Shown here: in pieces, positions 34,478-46,283 of the stretch | Numbering within the stretch: position 1 is the stretch's first letter | Layout: the number at the start of each line of letters is the position of its first letter | Origin: Cryptomeria japonica | Taxonomy: Eukaryota > Streptophyta > Pinopsida > Cupressales > Cupressaceae | Assembly (NCBI RefSeq): GCF_030272615.1 | Contig: NC_081413.1 | Coordinates: 165,844,580 to 165,908,579, forward strand | Reading direction: 5' to 3' | DNA length: 64,000 nucleotides | Made by a program: the position numbers and the translations under genes | The notes under the pieces: model-generated | The model's input: only the letters and a program-made list of their open reading frames with translations | Database searches by the model: none | What the model was told of the DNA's origin: nothing

Positions 34478-37150
34478 ATGACCCTTATCTTTCATGATTA
34501 TATGCATAAGATTTTAGAAGATTATGTTGATGATATTTTGGCCAAATCCATTCTCCGCATAGATCATATTAAAATCCTTCGTCAAATCTTTGAAAGAATT
34601 CATAAATATCACATGCGCTTGAATCCTCGAAAATGTGTTTTTGGTGTGGATAGTGGAAAACTATTAGGATTCGTAGTTTCGCATCGTGGGATTGAGGTGG
34701 ATACTAAGAAAATAGATGTTATTGTCAACATGCCACCTCCTCGAAATGTGTCTCAACTCAAAAGCTTACAAGGAAAGATTCAAGCTATTTGTAGGTTTGT
34801 ATCTCAACTTGCGGATCGTACTTTTTCTTTTACTCAGCTTCTCAAAAAGAATATCATTTTTCAATGGAATGAAGATTGTCAGCAAGCATTTGAAGATTTA
34901 AAAATGTATCTGGCTAATCCTCCTATCCTTCGACCGGCCGAACCTTCTCAACCCTTCCTTATTTATACAACTACTTCCTCTCATGCTCTTGCAGCATTAT
35001 TGGCACAACATGATAAAGATGGTAGGGAGTGTCCGGTTTATTATATAAGTCGTACCTTACTCGATTATGAGACCCGATATTCTACGATAGAAAGACAATG
35101 CTTGGCCTTGGTGTTTGCGACTCAGAAATTGAGACATTATCTCTTAAATTTAGAAGTCCACGTCATGGTAAAGTTTGATCCTTTGAAGCATCTTTTCTCT
35201 AAAACCGATTTATCAGGATGCCTAGCTAAGTGGGTTATGATGTTAACTGAATTTGACCTTAAATTTGTTTCACAAAGAGCAATTAAAGGGCAAGCGTTGA
35301 CCGATCACCTAGCTGAGGCCCCTTCACCTTTCTCCTTCCCTAACTCCGAGTCTTTTCCTAACAACTTCATCCTTTGTACAGAGAAAGATGAAACTTGGGA
35401 GTTATACTTTGATGGCTCTAAGTGTCGTACGGGATCGGGGGCAGGTGTTGTTCTGATTTCTCCTACAAAGAAGTCTATTCCCTTATCTTATCGTCTCAAT
35501 TTCCTATGTACCAATAACATTGCTGAGTATGAGGCTCTTATAGCAGGAATAAAGGCAGCCTTAGCTTTGAATATAAAACACGTACATATTTTTGGAGATT
35601 CTCAACTAATTATAAGACAAGTAACAGGACTATATCAAGCGAAACAAGACAAATTATCACAATATAAAGACCTTGCTATCTCTTTGTTACAAAAATTTGA
35701 TTCTTACACCATGGAACCTGTCCCTCGAAAAGATAATCGACATGCGGACGCAATGGCATGTGTGGCTTCTTTGGTATCTTTAGAGGACCCTATGGTTGAT
35801 CTTAAATTTGTTATTCACAACCTTACTTCTCCAGCTATTGTAGATGATTCTAGCTTGGTGACATGTTGTGACTTTATAGACTCAGATGAATGGTATTCGC
35901 ATATTGTAAGATACTTGACTGATGGTACCTTTCCTGATTCCGCTAATAGGAACACTAGGGCTAGAGTTTGCAAGCTATCCGCTAGATATATCATTCTTTC
36001 TAATATTCTATACCGAAGGGGTTATAACGGTCTTCTCCTTCGTTGTCTTAATAAATCGGAAATCCCTATTGCCCTTGAAGAGGCCCATTCAGGTGCCTGT
36101 GGGGGGCATTTTGGAGGCAAATCCTTGGTTCAAATATTGCTTCGCATGGGATATTATTGGCAAACTATGCAGCAGGATTCTTTTTCATTTGTTAAAAAAT
36201 GTCATCAATGTCAACAACACAACAATTTGATTCATGCTCCTGCCCAAGAACTTCGTTCTCATGTAGCTTCTTGGCCTTTCTCTGCATGGGGGCTCGATCT
36301 TATTGGTAAAATCTCCCCTCCTTCATCTCAAGGACATACTTTCATTATAACCGCAACAGATTACTTTACAAAGTGGGTAGAAGCCGTTCCCCTTCGCTCT
36401 ACTACTGCTGAAGTGATTTGTCGATTTCTTCTAGAAAACATTATTTCTCGATTTGGGATACCTTCCACTATAATCTCTGATAATGGGACATCATTTAAGA
36501 ACAAGGACGTGAAGAAATTCCTCGAGAAGTATCATATCAAATATCGATTTTCTACACCATACTATCCTCAATCAAATGGTCAAGCTGAATCATCCAATAA
36601 GATAATTGAACAAATTCTTCGTAAAACTGTGAATAAGCATGGTAAGGATTGGAGTACTCAGCTAATCTATGCTCTTTGGGCCTACCGAACGAGCGTACAA
36701 ATTGCTACCAGAACTACACCTTATAATCTTGTTTATGGTGCTGATGCTATTATGCCTTTAGAATTAGAGATTCCGTCACTTAGAGTTTCTCTCAGAGGTA
36801 TAGTAGATGACGACACTTATAGAGAACAAAGACTTCAACAGCTTGAGATGCTTGATGAACAGCGTATAAATGCTCTTGAGCATATTCAAGCATATCACAA
36901 AACTCTACAACGAAGCTATAATGATAAGGTTATTCAACATTCCTTCTCAGTGGGTGACTTAGTGCTCTATGAGAATCAGTGCAATGTGAATGCCTTACCT
37001 GAAGAAAAGGGAAAATTTAGTCCTAATTGGCTTGAACCGTATATCGTTACTGAAGATTATGGATCAGGTGCTTACAAAATAGCGGGTGTAGACGGTACGT
37101 CTCTTAAAGACCCTATAAACGCTATGCACTTGCGTAGATACTATGCTTAA
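34478..37150 (+). CDS. pol: E2 reverse transcriptase C-half, two RNase H domains, integrase, 890 aa
   Basis: Continues the E2 polyprotein directly after the TGA. It starts with the catalytic YVDD loop (LEDYVDDILAKS) and the thumb, then a first RNase H (LIYTTTSSHALAALLAQ) and a second, archaeal-type RNase H (WELYFDGSKCRTGSGAG ... NIAEYEALIAG ... GDSQLIIRQ ... RHADAMA). Integrase has the zinc-binding HH-CC region (GACGGHFGGKS ... KKCHQCQQ) and the acidic triad in WGLDLIGKI, IISDNGTSF and NGQAESSN, then the C-terminal DNA-binding domain to HLRRYYA. No frameshift or further stop occurs, so these enzymes could be functional if the upstream TGA were read through. Lineage: Tat. Confidence 0.92.
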   Translation: MTLIFHDYMHKILEDYVDDILAKSILRIDHIKILRQIFERIHKYHMRLNPRKCVFGVDSGKLLGFVVSHRGIEVDTKKIDVIVNMPPPRNVSQLKSLQGKIQAICRFVSQLADRTFSFTQLLKKNIIFQWNEDCQQAFEDLKMYLANPPILRPAEPSQPFLIYTTTSSHALAALLAQHDKDGRECPVYYISRTLLDYETRYSTIERQCLALVFATQKLRHYLLNLEVHVMVKFDPLKHLFSKTDLSGCLAKWVMMLTEFDLKFVSQRAIKGQALTDHLAEAPSPFSFPNSESFPNNFILCTEKDETWELYFDGSKCRTGSGAGVVLISPTKKSIPLSYRLNFLCTNNIAEYEALIAGIKAALALNIKHVHIFGDSQLIIRQVTGLYQAKQDKLSQYKDLAISLLQKFDSYTMEPVPRKDNRHADAMACVASLVSLEDPMVDLKFVIHNLTSPAIVDDSSLVTCCDFIDSDEWYSHIVRYLTDGTFPDSANRNTRARVCKLSARYIILSNILYRRGYNGLLLRCLNKSEIPIALEEAHSGACGGHFGGKSLVQILLRMGYYWQTMQQDSFSFVKKCHQCQQHNNLIHAPAQELRSHVASWPFSAWGLDLIGKISPPSSQGHTFIITATDYFTKWVEAVPLRSTTAEVICRFLLENIISRFGIPSTIISDNGTSFKNKDVKKFLEKYHIKYRFSTPYYPQSNGQAESSNKIIEQILRKTVNKHGKDWSTQLIYALWAYRTSVQIATRTTPYNLVYGADAIMPLELEIPSLRVSLRGIVDDDTYREQRLQQLEMLDEQRINALEHIQAYHKTLQRSYNDKVIQHSFSVGDLVLYENQCNVNALPEEKGKFSPNWLEPYIVTEDYGSGAYKIAGVDGTSLKDPINAMHLRRYYA

Positions 37151-37672
37151 TTCCTCATTCCTTATCATTCATCTATTTCCTTTCTCACTTTTTCAAAATT
37201 GGATAATATGTTAGCATATCTTTGTTAGAGCAAATGGAATTAAATGATGTTTTGTTTAATCTATATTGCTTCGTTCCTGACAAGCGTGTTTCTTTACTTT
37301 ATGGTTTGTCTTGAATTCATTTTATGTAAATTGCAAAAGATTTACATTTTTCATTATGTTGGCATATTATACAATATCTTTATGTGTTAAGTTGAATCGT
37401 GTCATGTTGTGTTTAAATTCAAATTAAATCACATTAGTTATATGATTCCCAAGCTTAACACATATTTTTCTTCCCTATCATCAATGTAGTACTTGATTAA
37501 ATATTTTAATTAAGTCACACATGTATCAATTTAATCATGGAGCATTGAGAAATCAATCACATGGAAATTAAATTCAGAACATACATGTACATCTACCAAA
37601 TGTATTAACTTTAATCAAAATACCCATTGTTTTTAGACATTAAAGATAACACGTTTGAGACAAAGAAGCATG

Positions 37673-37718
<46 letters not shown>

Positions 37719-37888
37719 TGTGTGGATCAATATACAAAGGTAGGTCACTACACATCCAAAATGTGACCTACCCTACATCATAAAGATCACCTCCTATCCC
37801 TAGGGCTGGTGGCTGGAGAGTGATGACTAGAAGCTCCCTCCTGATCCGGCTGTGCAGGTGGACCCATAGGGGTATACCGTGATATAGA
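37151..37888 (+). other. E2 spacer between pol and antisense PMD gene
   Basis: A+T-rich, non-coding; includes a (TG)n microsatellite at about 37672-37724. It serves as the 3' flank of both the plus-strand pol and the minus-strand PMD gene. Confidence 0.7.
37672..37724. repeat. TA/TG microsatellite in E2
   Basis: Short (TA)n followed by a (TG)n run of about 20 units with one interruption. Confidence 0.9.
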
Positions 37889-40185
37889 TCATGAATGGCT
37901 CCGAGAGGAACTCCTATGATCCCTATCCATAAGGATCGCGCGATACAAGGTAGCCTCGGCCTGAGCTGCTGCTAGATCACGCTGTGCCCGCTGAAGGTCC
38001 TCTGATAGAGCTCGCTCTCTCTCCCTCCATATCTCTACCTGTACTTGGAATGGAGAAAATAAATCATCATGCCGACCCGCATTCCCTTGAAGTCTATAAG
38101 CAACCTGTGAGGAACTAGGGATCTGCGCCGTCATGGAGATATCTGTCACTGCTTGCTGGATCAGAGAACGCCACTCCTGCACATTAGCTGTAGCAGTAGA
38201 ACAGATCATGTATTAGTACCATTTTATATCATCAAAACATCAATCAATCAATTTAAACCTACTATACCTGGATCTCCCTCACGCCAGTAGGGATCGTGAT
38301 ATGGTAGCATCTGTGACTGGGAACTACTAGGCTCCCCACGCTCGAACAATCTGTGCACAATGGGTGTAGGCTGGCCCGTACTAGAAACAGGTCTTCGTAT
38401 CGCCTCATGTTCCCCCTTTTGGGGAATAAGAGGAGGATCCAGGGCTATGGTATCATCTCCTGAATGGTGGGGAGCAGCATCTGACCCCTCCTCATCATCT
38501 CTATCCTCATCCTCATCCTCATCCTCGTCCAGATCCTCACCTGCATCCTCGTTCTCCTCATCTATATCTGTGTCATCATCCTCCTCTTCCTCAGCACTAG
38601 GCTAATCCCCTGTGGGTGGATCAGGATCTCCTACCTCCTCATGACCCTCTCCCTCCTCCGACCTGGATCCCTGATCCTCATCTCGGTCTCCATGTCTCCA
38701 TGGGCCTGGATGGCCTGTCGGGTGATCTGGTGGAAAGATAGGCCCTAGGTATGATCTCGTAAACCATGAGAGATACCTATGCTGTGCCCCGGGATCTGCA
38801 GCATAATTAGTGACCACATCTTGGTCGGACCCCTCTATATCTGTGATCTCGATATCATCTATCATAGGTCTCGCTACTGCTCTGGGTCTAGGAAGGACTC
38901 GTGAGTGTCGAGTGTAGATGGGCACATCGGCTGGAACACACTGCTCTAGTCCAAACTGCCTTCGTACTTGGTCAAAGTAGAATGGGACTATGATGTGTGG
39001 ATATCACCCTCTCAGTAGGCGGTTCCTCTGTAAACATGCTAACTGTCTCTCCATCCCATCCCATCTGTGCATCTGCAGATATGGTCTCCACACAGTCACC
39101 TCAGCTGTCAATCTATCAAATGTCACTCTCCAATACAATAGATCTCCAAATCTCCACTCGCTGGTAAGTGGATAAGCAAATACCTTAGGTTGCTCGCTAG
39201 CCGCACTCATCGGATAACCGACAGGCCTGGTGCATGTAAAGTGCTCAAATATCCACACCTACAAAAGTGTGCATGTCATCAAACTGCAACCCTGTCCGAA
39301 AACATACTCCTCGAGGTCGTGATAGAGATGTGCAAGCATACTCCAACCCCAGGCATATACTCTCCTGCGTCTCTCCATAGCCCTGATGCACCATGTGAGA
39401 CCCTCATGCATGTGCGTACCTCACCCATTAGGGCAGACAGCTAGTGCAATGATGGCTATCATAAGACGTCTCATGAGGGGCACCTCTCCTATAGGATGTA
39501 AGAGCCAGCTGACCATGATACGACCTCTCGTCTCACTCGGCATGACTCTCCCTATGCAATATACCTGCTCCCTCTGATGATCCTCTACTGACCGATCGGT
39601 CGCATATGTCACGGTTGCTCCTCTGATTGGTAGGCAAAGAATGTGGTACACATCCTCAAGTGTCACTGTCATCTCCCCTATTGGAAGCTGGAACATGCAT
39701 GTGTCAGGATCCCATCGCTCCATGAGTGCCATCAGCATCGCGGGATGAAATCAAATGGCTGACATAAGAATCATAGACCATAAACCCACAATTGACAATA
39801 TGTCTCTCTCTGCCTGAGTCAGCCGGGGAATCTGATCTCACAAACTGCGAAGAATCTGCCCCGTCGTATGCTCTCTCATATATGGGAGACCCTGCAACAC
39901 AAAAACATAACTGTAATCAGTACTCAATCATCAAAATCATTCATGCAAACTGTCGAACATCGTATGCTAACCCTGGTATCTCTCGCCAAGTCCTGATTGG
40001 GACCATGGCGCCCTGTGTGGGACCCACGGTCAGATTCCAGGGCCCGCAAACGATCATAGAAAGTCAAATGCAGAAAATCAAAAGTCAACATTCAGTCAAC
40101 TCACCTCGTCCAGTGGCTCATCGTCGATCACGGCCTGTCGCAGGATCTCAATCCTCGTGGGATGCTCCGGTCGTTGTGAAGGCAT
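37889..40185 (-). pseudogene. PMD (MAIN-like) gene captured antisense in E2, three exons
   Basis: Exon 1 is 40185-40105 (starts MPSQRPEH), intron 1 is 213 bp (donor GTGAGT, acceptor TTGCAG), exon 2 is 39891-38268, intron 2 is 80 bp (GTATAG..ACAG), and exon 3 is 38187-37889. The joined exons total 2,004 nt, exactly 668 codons. Exon 2 encodes a plant mobile domain: MERWDPDTCMFQLPIGEMT, TLEDVYHILCLPIRG, VYAWGWSMLAHLYHDLE, and VWIFEHFTCTRP after a stop. It is followed by an acidic Asp/Glu run, and exon 3 is coiled-coil (RERERALSEDLQRAQRDL). In Arabidopsis, PMD proteins such as MAIN and MAIL1 act in silencing and genome stability; PMDs also occur in transposons. Six in-frame stops break this copy (four TGA, two TAG), with no indel. 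Confidence 0.88.
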
Positions 40186-40750
40186 GATGATGGCTATGTG
40201 GGCTCCGCTACAATAGACAATATTCAGAAATCAACAAAGTGACAAATGCAAATGTCACTTTCAAGGTATATACTTTCATTCCTTTACATTTACTTTCAAA
40301 ACCCTAAGTTTCCTCTATCACTCATTTCATCATAACTTGAGTTTGGGAGATGCGATTTTCAAACCGTTTGTTGCATAGGAATCATATTTTCATTCCCCTA
40401 CTCTCGGGATGTTCCAAAAAGTGCTCTAATGAAGCCTTTTTAGTGAACACCCCTCATCAATACTCCCTTACACAATTTGTCGTAAGTAAACATGCTACCC
40501 TGTTTCACCTCCCTAATAAGCAAGTCGAAACAGGGGGGGGCATATAGCTACTCACAAGTTTCATCACTTTTCTTAGTAAGCATTAGGTGATTTTGTGATC
40601 TAACGTGTGTTTTGTAGGGTGCGGTTCCTAACTGTGTACTGCAGATACCGCTGGGGGCTTCGTTCGACGAACTTATGGATATATCCTTTTTCAAATGATG
40701 TTTACTTTCTGTACTTTAGCTTGCATATGCACGTAGTACTCATATGACCA
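40186..40750 (-). other. Upstream region of antisense PMD gene / E2 3' region
   Basis: About 0.57 kb between the PMD start codon and the purine tract. If the PMD gene has its own promoter it lies here or in the 3' LTR read backwards. I see no clear TATA box on the minus strand and no other frame of interest. Confidence 0.5.
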
Positions 40751-40767
40751 CTAAAGTGGGGGCTAAA
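40751..40767 (+). promoter_or_regulatory. E2 polypurine tract
   Basis: ctaaagtgggggctaaa directly before the TGTAGC of the 3' LTR; identical to the E1 tract. Confidence 0.88.
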
Positions 40768-42426
40768 TGTAGCATCGTAAATTGTATGCACTTGCTAGGG
40801 TGGTACAATTTCACACCTAGTTTAGCACCCGCCTTGGCGCGGTTCGCATTTTGCATTGCATTTCTCCTTTAGCACTTAATTAATCAAATTAATTAGGTCT
40901 AAGGTCCTATTTCATCATCCTTCACATCATAAAGTCGGGCCCTTTCATTAAAGTGTACCCCTTTTCATGTTATTCCTCCAATACATCATCTAATTAAAAA
41001 CCCTAATTAAGTCCTATTTCGAACTTGGGGGCTTGATTTCGGGGGTCAAAACATCTTGAAATCACCTATAACTTCGGGATTCTCTCTAAAATCATCATAT
41101 CTGATGGCCCTGAAAATTTGGTGAAAAGTTGCCGGGACCATGGCGCTTGGAGTGCACACGGTCTCGGACATTTTTCCCAAATTTTAGGAGCACGATCCAA
41201 TCATAAAATAAAGCTTAACCCCAAGAAATTGGCGGGAGATTCAATCTCTAGGTCGGCCAAAAGACGAAATTGCGACCTAGGGTTTCATACATAAGAGCTC
41301 TCTTTCTTCATTTGAAGGGATCGGAATTTTGTTTTCAGGAAACCTCATATGCAGCGAAAGAGCAGATCTTTGAAGACTTCAACAACTTTCAACATCCCTC
41401 TATCAAGCATTTATCAAATCCATTCATTCATTTAGGGCTTGGAAGACATTGAAGAACAATAGGAGATTATCGACTGAAGATTGGCTTGTACCTCTCCCTT
41501 GGGGGTTGGGTATGATTTCATGTTGTTTTCATGTCTTTGCATAAGCTTCAATATATCATTTATCCATGCTTTAGATCACTTTGCATCTTGATTTAGAGCA
41601 TTTACATTATCATTGACAAGCAATTAGGGTTTACTTTCTAGGTTGCTCTAGTTTGCTTACTTGCATTTTAGATCTTGCACACACACAAGGTCTGCACACA
41701 CATTACTTTTACAATACAACTTGGCTATTCGTGGAGGTGGAAATCACTGAAGCGGGGGTTTGACTAAGGCAAAACCCTATATAGCCACCCAAACACATTT
41801 TTTAGATACAAGTGCAGGTTTCGAGACTCGGACGACGTCGCAGGTTGCAGATCCGAAAAAAGCAGGTCGAGACAGCACCCCACACCAAATTGCAGAGCAG
41901 AATACCAGGACAGGGGCGTGGGGCACCCTGGTCCTGCCAGGATAGGGGCGCTGGGTGCCCTGGTCCTTGGGACAGAGGTGCTGGGCGCCCTGGTCCTCCT
42001 GACAGACAACATTTCAGACAGTTTTCTAGAGTGCAAAACAATAGTTTAAGGTGTAGTTCCAGGACAGAATCAGGACAGTGGCACCCGCGCCCCCGTCCCG
42101 AACATTTTCAGTCAAATTTTGACTCCGGGTACGCATCTGAATTCTTGTTTTATCCTTGTGTTTACAGCTTTCCATTGTTTAAGTTTAATTCTGCAATCTT
42201 GTTGTTAGCTCTTACTTGCATTTTAGGGTTAGGAATTGAACTTGCATAATCTTACCTTTCAAATACAACAAAGGATTAGAAATCCTAATAGGTAGCCCGT
42301 GGCTCTCTCTTTCACAAAAAGAAGTAGCCAATTGTGTGATACCTCTAGGCTCTTTCGTATTCCGTAATGTGTGTCAAAAGGTAGGATTAGGGTATGATAA
42401 CCTAGTCTCACTTTTTCTCCCACACA
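40768..42426 (+). repeat. E2 3' LTR
   Basis: 1,659 bp, near-identical to 29775-31432, followed by the target duplication aacat at 42427-42431. It has the same TATA box (41777-41783), hairpin module (about 41110-41185) and GC-rich units (41905-41997). Confidence 0.92.
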
Positions 42427-42431
42427 AACAT

Positions 42432-44843
42432 TAATAAAATAGTAAAGAAAAATCATCCATCCAAATGGTGAACGACCACTCCGGTAGCACCTTGGGTAAG
42501 TGCGATGGTGAAAACCTGGCAAACAAGTGCCACTCATATAGGCTATGGCTCTATTGTTTTTCAGACTTGTTGTGATCACATTCATTGCATCCACTCATCC
42601 ATCCGTCCAAACCATGGCTGGTTATTGATTTGCAATCCAAGATAGTACTTTGTGCGTCTGGCATCCCGCTTTTTCATAAACATGTCTAAAATGGGGGCGA
42701 TACCCTTAACCTACTTGATGGAAGTGGATTCTGCATTACTTGTGATTCATTGGGTCTTCATTCAAAATTGTCTCTCAAAATCCAAAAACATTCAAAACAA
42801 TCATCAAAATACCAAAAACATTCAAAAACAATCACAAAATACCAAAAACATTCAAAATCACAAAAATCCCAAAACATCATAAAATATCAAAAATCAATCA
42901 AAAACATGGCAACACCTTATACATAATCTTCTGAGCAAATACTAAACAAACATTGCGAAATACTCAAAATGATGATCACTTATCAAATCGACCAAACAAC
43001 CAACATCAACACACAAACTGTCTTAACAAGGATGCATCCTTCCTTACCAAAACAAAGACAAGATGACATTTTCTTTGACAAGAAAATTATGTTTAAGATA
43101 TCAAATACTTGGTTTATTTGTAGGATATTCATTCATTTATATATATATATTAGGTTCCTACGCTACTCCGGGATATCCATGAGTGATTAGAGTGGCTGGG
43201 ATGGTTCCTAGGCAATTGTTTGTATGTCTTCTGCGAATTATTTCGATGAAGTTCTGGGGAATGTACTAATGGTGTCTACGTGGGAAGTTCACTAAGATAC
43301 ATGATCATAGGCAAAATACAGTCATAAATCACTATGGCTTGCTAACTACAACGTATACCTCAACTATATGAGCATGAACCATTATCGAGGATCCATATTC
43401 TTTATTCATTATATATGTTGTTTTCTTATAGGTACAATGCTCCATCTTTGGTTCCTATTGCCTCATCCAAACTCGATGATGGTTTATCTCTGATTACGAT
43501 ATGAACTTGTCTCAGGATGTGATCAATGAAAGATCAAGGAGGACGTTCCAAGTCATGCATGAAAGGAGATAATCCTTATCTATTCAGCAAGCAATACTCA
43601 GGTCAACTTGATCCATTATATCAAGTTGCTTATATTAACTTGCTATATCAAAATCCATGTAAGGAATACTCAAGTCATCTCAAATCATTATGTCAAGTTG
43701 CTTGTATTTTATTACAATATTTTAAAAGCTCAATGATGAAAAATAAAGCTCAATGATGAAAAATAAAGCACTATGGATCATCATTTCATCTCATCTGTAT
43801 ATATTGCATTCCATTGCATTCCACCCATCCATACATTCATAATAGTTGCATATCATGCATACATAGTCATAACAATGCATACTCTATTTTCCTCTTCTTC
43901 CATAGGAATGAGTCAAAGGTCCTCCATATCTTCTATCTAACATCAAACCCCCCCACCCTCTCCATCTCAATAATCAACATCGCATACCCTACACCGTGTC
44001 CCATCAAAATCAATCAAGCCATGTTCATCACCATCCATTCTCTAACTGGAGGGATTGTGTGTCCTATCCTAAGTCATCCTATAAGCCAAGCAGGTTACTC
44101 TATCTACACAGGTACATCGACTCACACACACCTAGACTATCAACAGATACTTTGATAAAGTATCTTTGGGTCTCAATAGGTAATCGATCATGGTAATCCT
44201 AGACTAGATCATGCCTTTATCATAATGACCTAGTCTCAACGCGGTTGCTATGATTCACCACAACCATCCATCACACACACACTATCAATTGATCAACCAA
44301 TCAAACATAATCCAAGGACAATTACATCAATTGTCTAAGTCTCAATGAGTATTTTGCTTCATATACCTTGACTTCATCGGGTAATTGCATCAATTGTCTA
44401 AGTCACATCAGGTCACTTTGATTCACTTACTCAGACTTTACCTTGTCCAAGCGGCCAACTGACATCAACTATCACGCTTTGACTCAACTGGGGCAATTAA
44501 ACCGATTGCACCAAATTGTCCAACCAATTTTGATCAATTGTATAGCATCAATCCAAACCACACACTACATCTGCTCTGTATCTCTTGCATGACCTAAGCG
44601 TACTCGCTAGCTTGTTGTTTCTCTGTTTCACTCCGTTTTCTCCCATTCTTTCCCCGTTATTGCTAATTTCTTCTATCTACCTCCCCTCCACTTCTCATTC
44701 TTTTTCGAGAGATTGCCCGATTTTTTTAAAAAAATCAGCCCATCTCTCGAGGGGGCATACCACCCACTAAATTAACATTTATGGGGCATATTTCTTCACA
44801 CCTATTTCTCTTTCTTTGAAATGACATGATAAACCGCACCATC
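42432..44843 (+). other. E3 3' region after pol
   Basis: Resumes E3 after E2. Non-coding in all frames as far as I can see. It contains an A-rich word repeated with variations (accaaaaacattcaaaa) at 42779-42900; E4 has a similar word, on its strand, at about 59340-59560. Unlike E2 and E4, no PMD gene is present here. Confidence 0.65.
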
Positions 44844-44858
44844 TCAAAGAGGGGCAAA
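44844..44858 (+). promoter_or_regulatory. E3 polypurine tract
   Basis: tcaaagaggggcaaa directly before TGTAGTCAC of the 3' LTR. E4 has the same tract in its sense, so E3 and E4 are closer to each other than to E1/E2 by this mark. Confidence 0.82.
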
Positions 44859-46280
44859 TGTAGTCACATAAATCTGTCCATTTTAATTAAATGAATATTT
44901 CGTATTTATTTGATTAAAAATCCACTAAACCATCAGTTAATTAAATTAATATTTAATTAATTCATCTTTAAACATTCTTCTATTAATTAAATAAATTATT
45001 CAATTTATTTTAATTAATTCATTCAACCAAATTCACACTCAATTAAATGAATAAATTCTATTTATTCAATTTAATCCTCTTTTAAATAAATTAAAATAAA
45101 ACATTTATTTAAATCATAAATCCCCCCCACCCCACTTGCATTTTCCTAAAAATGCAAGTTGCAACCACAAGTTGAAATAAATTAATTTTATTTTAATTAA
45201 AATCCTATTTTCCCTCACCCACCAAATCCACTTGCACTCCTAAACCCCCTTCTAGATTCTTCTAAACCCTTCCTAATTAACCTAACCCATCCCCTAATTA
45301 TTGTCGCATTCCTAAGCAACTTGGAGTCACTTCTCAAAGACTTCAAAGTCTTTGAAAAACATTAAATGCTTTGTGTGTTCAACAATTTAACCTCTAAAAT
45401 CTTCCAAACTACTTATGGCTCTTACAAGACCATTTATGGTTAGCCCCTAATTCAACCCTCATGTGACTCATGTGTCTTCTCAAGCATTTATTGCTTTGAC
45501 CATGGTTATCCCTTTAACCTTTGCACAAGAGTTTATCCATTGGATAAAAACTTTATTCTTTGAGTAAAGAATTTATTCACTCAACCCAACCTTGACCTTA
45601 AGTCCCAAGTTAACTCTCAGGTCATGTCAAGCATTTAATGCTTATTCCCTCTCCTCTCAACCTATCTCATATTGACACTTGTCATTCTGGGATTGGGTTG
45701 AAAGCCATCACATGGATTGAATATCATTCAATCATGACCATTGTTGAGATTATTCAATCTCAACCATCCATTGCTCCATTTTTCCTATAGATAGAGCCCA
45801 TTTCTTCATAATCCAGATCCTGAAAACTTGTATGCATTTAATCTATAGGCATTTCTAGAGAGAATTTTAGCATAAAATCACTAATATATTATCATTTTGG
45901 ACTAAAAATAAATCTTTGTTCATTTCATGGCATCTCATATTTAGCTTATTTTACACTTGCATAGCATAGTTAATCATCTACAATCTTGAACCTCCATAAG
46001 CATCCATAGTGCAAAAAGCTGCTGAGAGCTACACTAATTTGGAACTTGGAGAGGAGAGGAACAAAGGAGAAGGAGCTAAGAGCATGGTAGAAGGCATTTG
46101 GAGATTTCTTCTTGCATTTACATTCATAGTTAAATGCTTTACTTTGTTTTTGGTGTCTCTTTTTATATGCTTGCTTAGACTAGTTTTTGGTTGATTAACA
46201 CTAACGTTTGCCTTTGTTTCTTTGTTTTGTGTGTTATATGACCACAAGCTTTTGTCTAATGTTGTCCATTTCACAGAGCA

Positions 46281-46283
<3 letters not shown>
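44859..46283 (+). repeat. E3 3' LTR
   Basis: 1,425 bp, TGTAGTCAC...GAGCATCA. Partner of 18246-19651, with a roughly 20-base segment near 45330 absent from the left copy. Confidence 0.88.

Larger units (their letters stand above)
29775..42426 (+). mobile_element. E2: pol-only Tat-type element with antisense PMD gene
   Basis: 12.65-kb element inserted in E3 just after its pol, with a perfect 5-bp duplication aacat (29770-29774 and 42427-42431). LTRs of 1,658 and 1,659 bp are nearly identical. Order: 5' LTR, tRNA-Trp primer site, pol frame starting only 150 bases after the primer site, 0.7-kb spacer, a three-exon PMD gene on the opposite strand, purine tract, 3' LTR. No capsid domain or zinc knuckle is present. 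Pol has only two nonsense codons and no frameshift, so E2 is much younger than E3. Confidence 0.92.
18246..46283 (+). mobile_element. E3: decayed Tat-type Ty3/gypsy element, host of E2
   Basis: LTRs lie at 18246-19651 and 44859-46283, with a tRNA-Trp primer site after the first and the tract tcaaagaggggcaaa before the second. The internal region has a 2.7-kb leader, gag, protease, reverse transcriptase, two RNase H domains and integrase, all full of stops. The internal region is interrupted by E2 (29775-42426). Two RNase H domains are the mark of the Tat lineage. Both outer ends lie in simple repeats, so no target duplication can be read. Confidence 0.85.

Noticed and set aside
38360-38605. 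Ser-rich plus-strand frame
   Set aside because: Shadow of the acidic Asp/Glu run of the minus-strand PMD gene exon 2.
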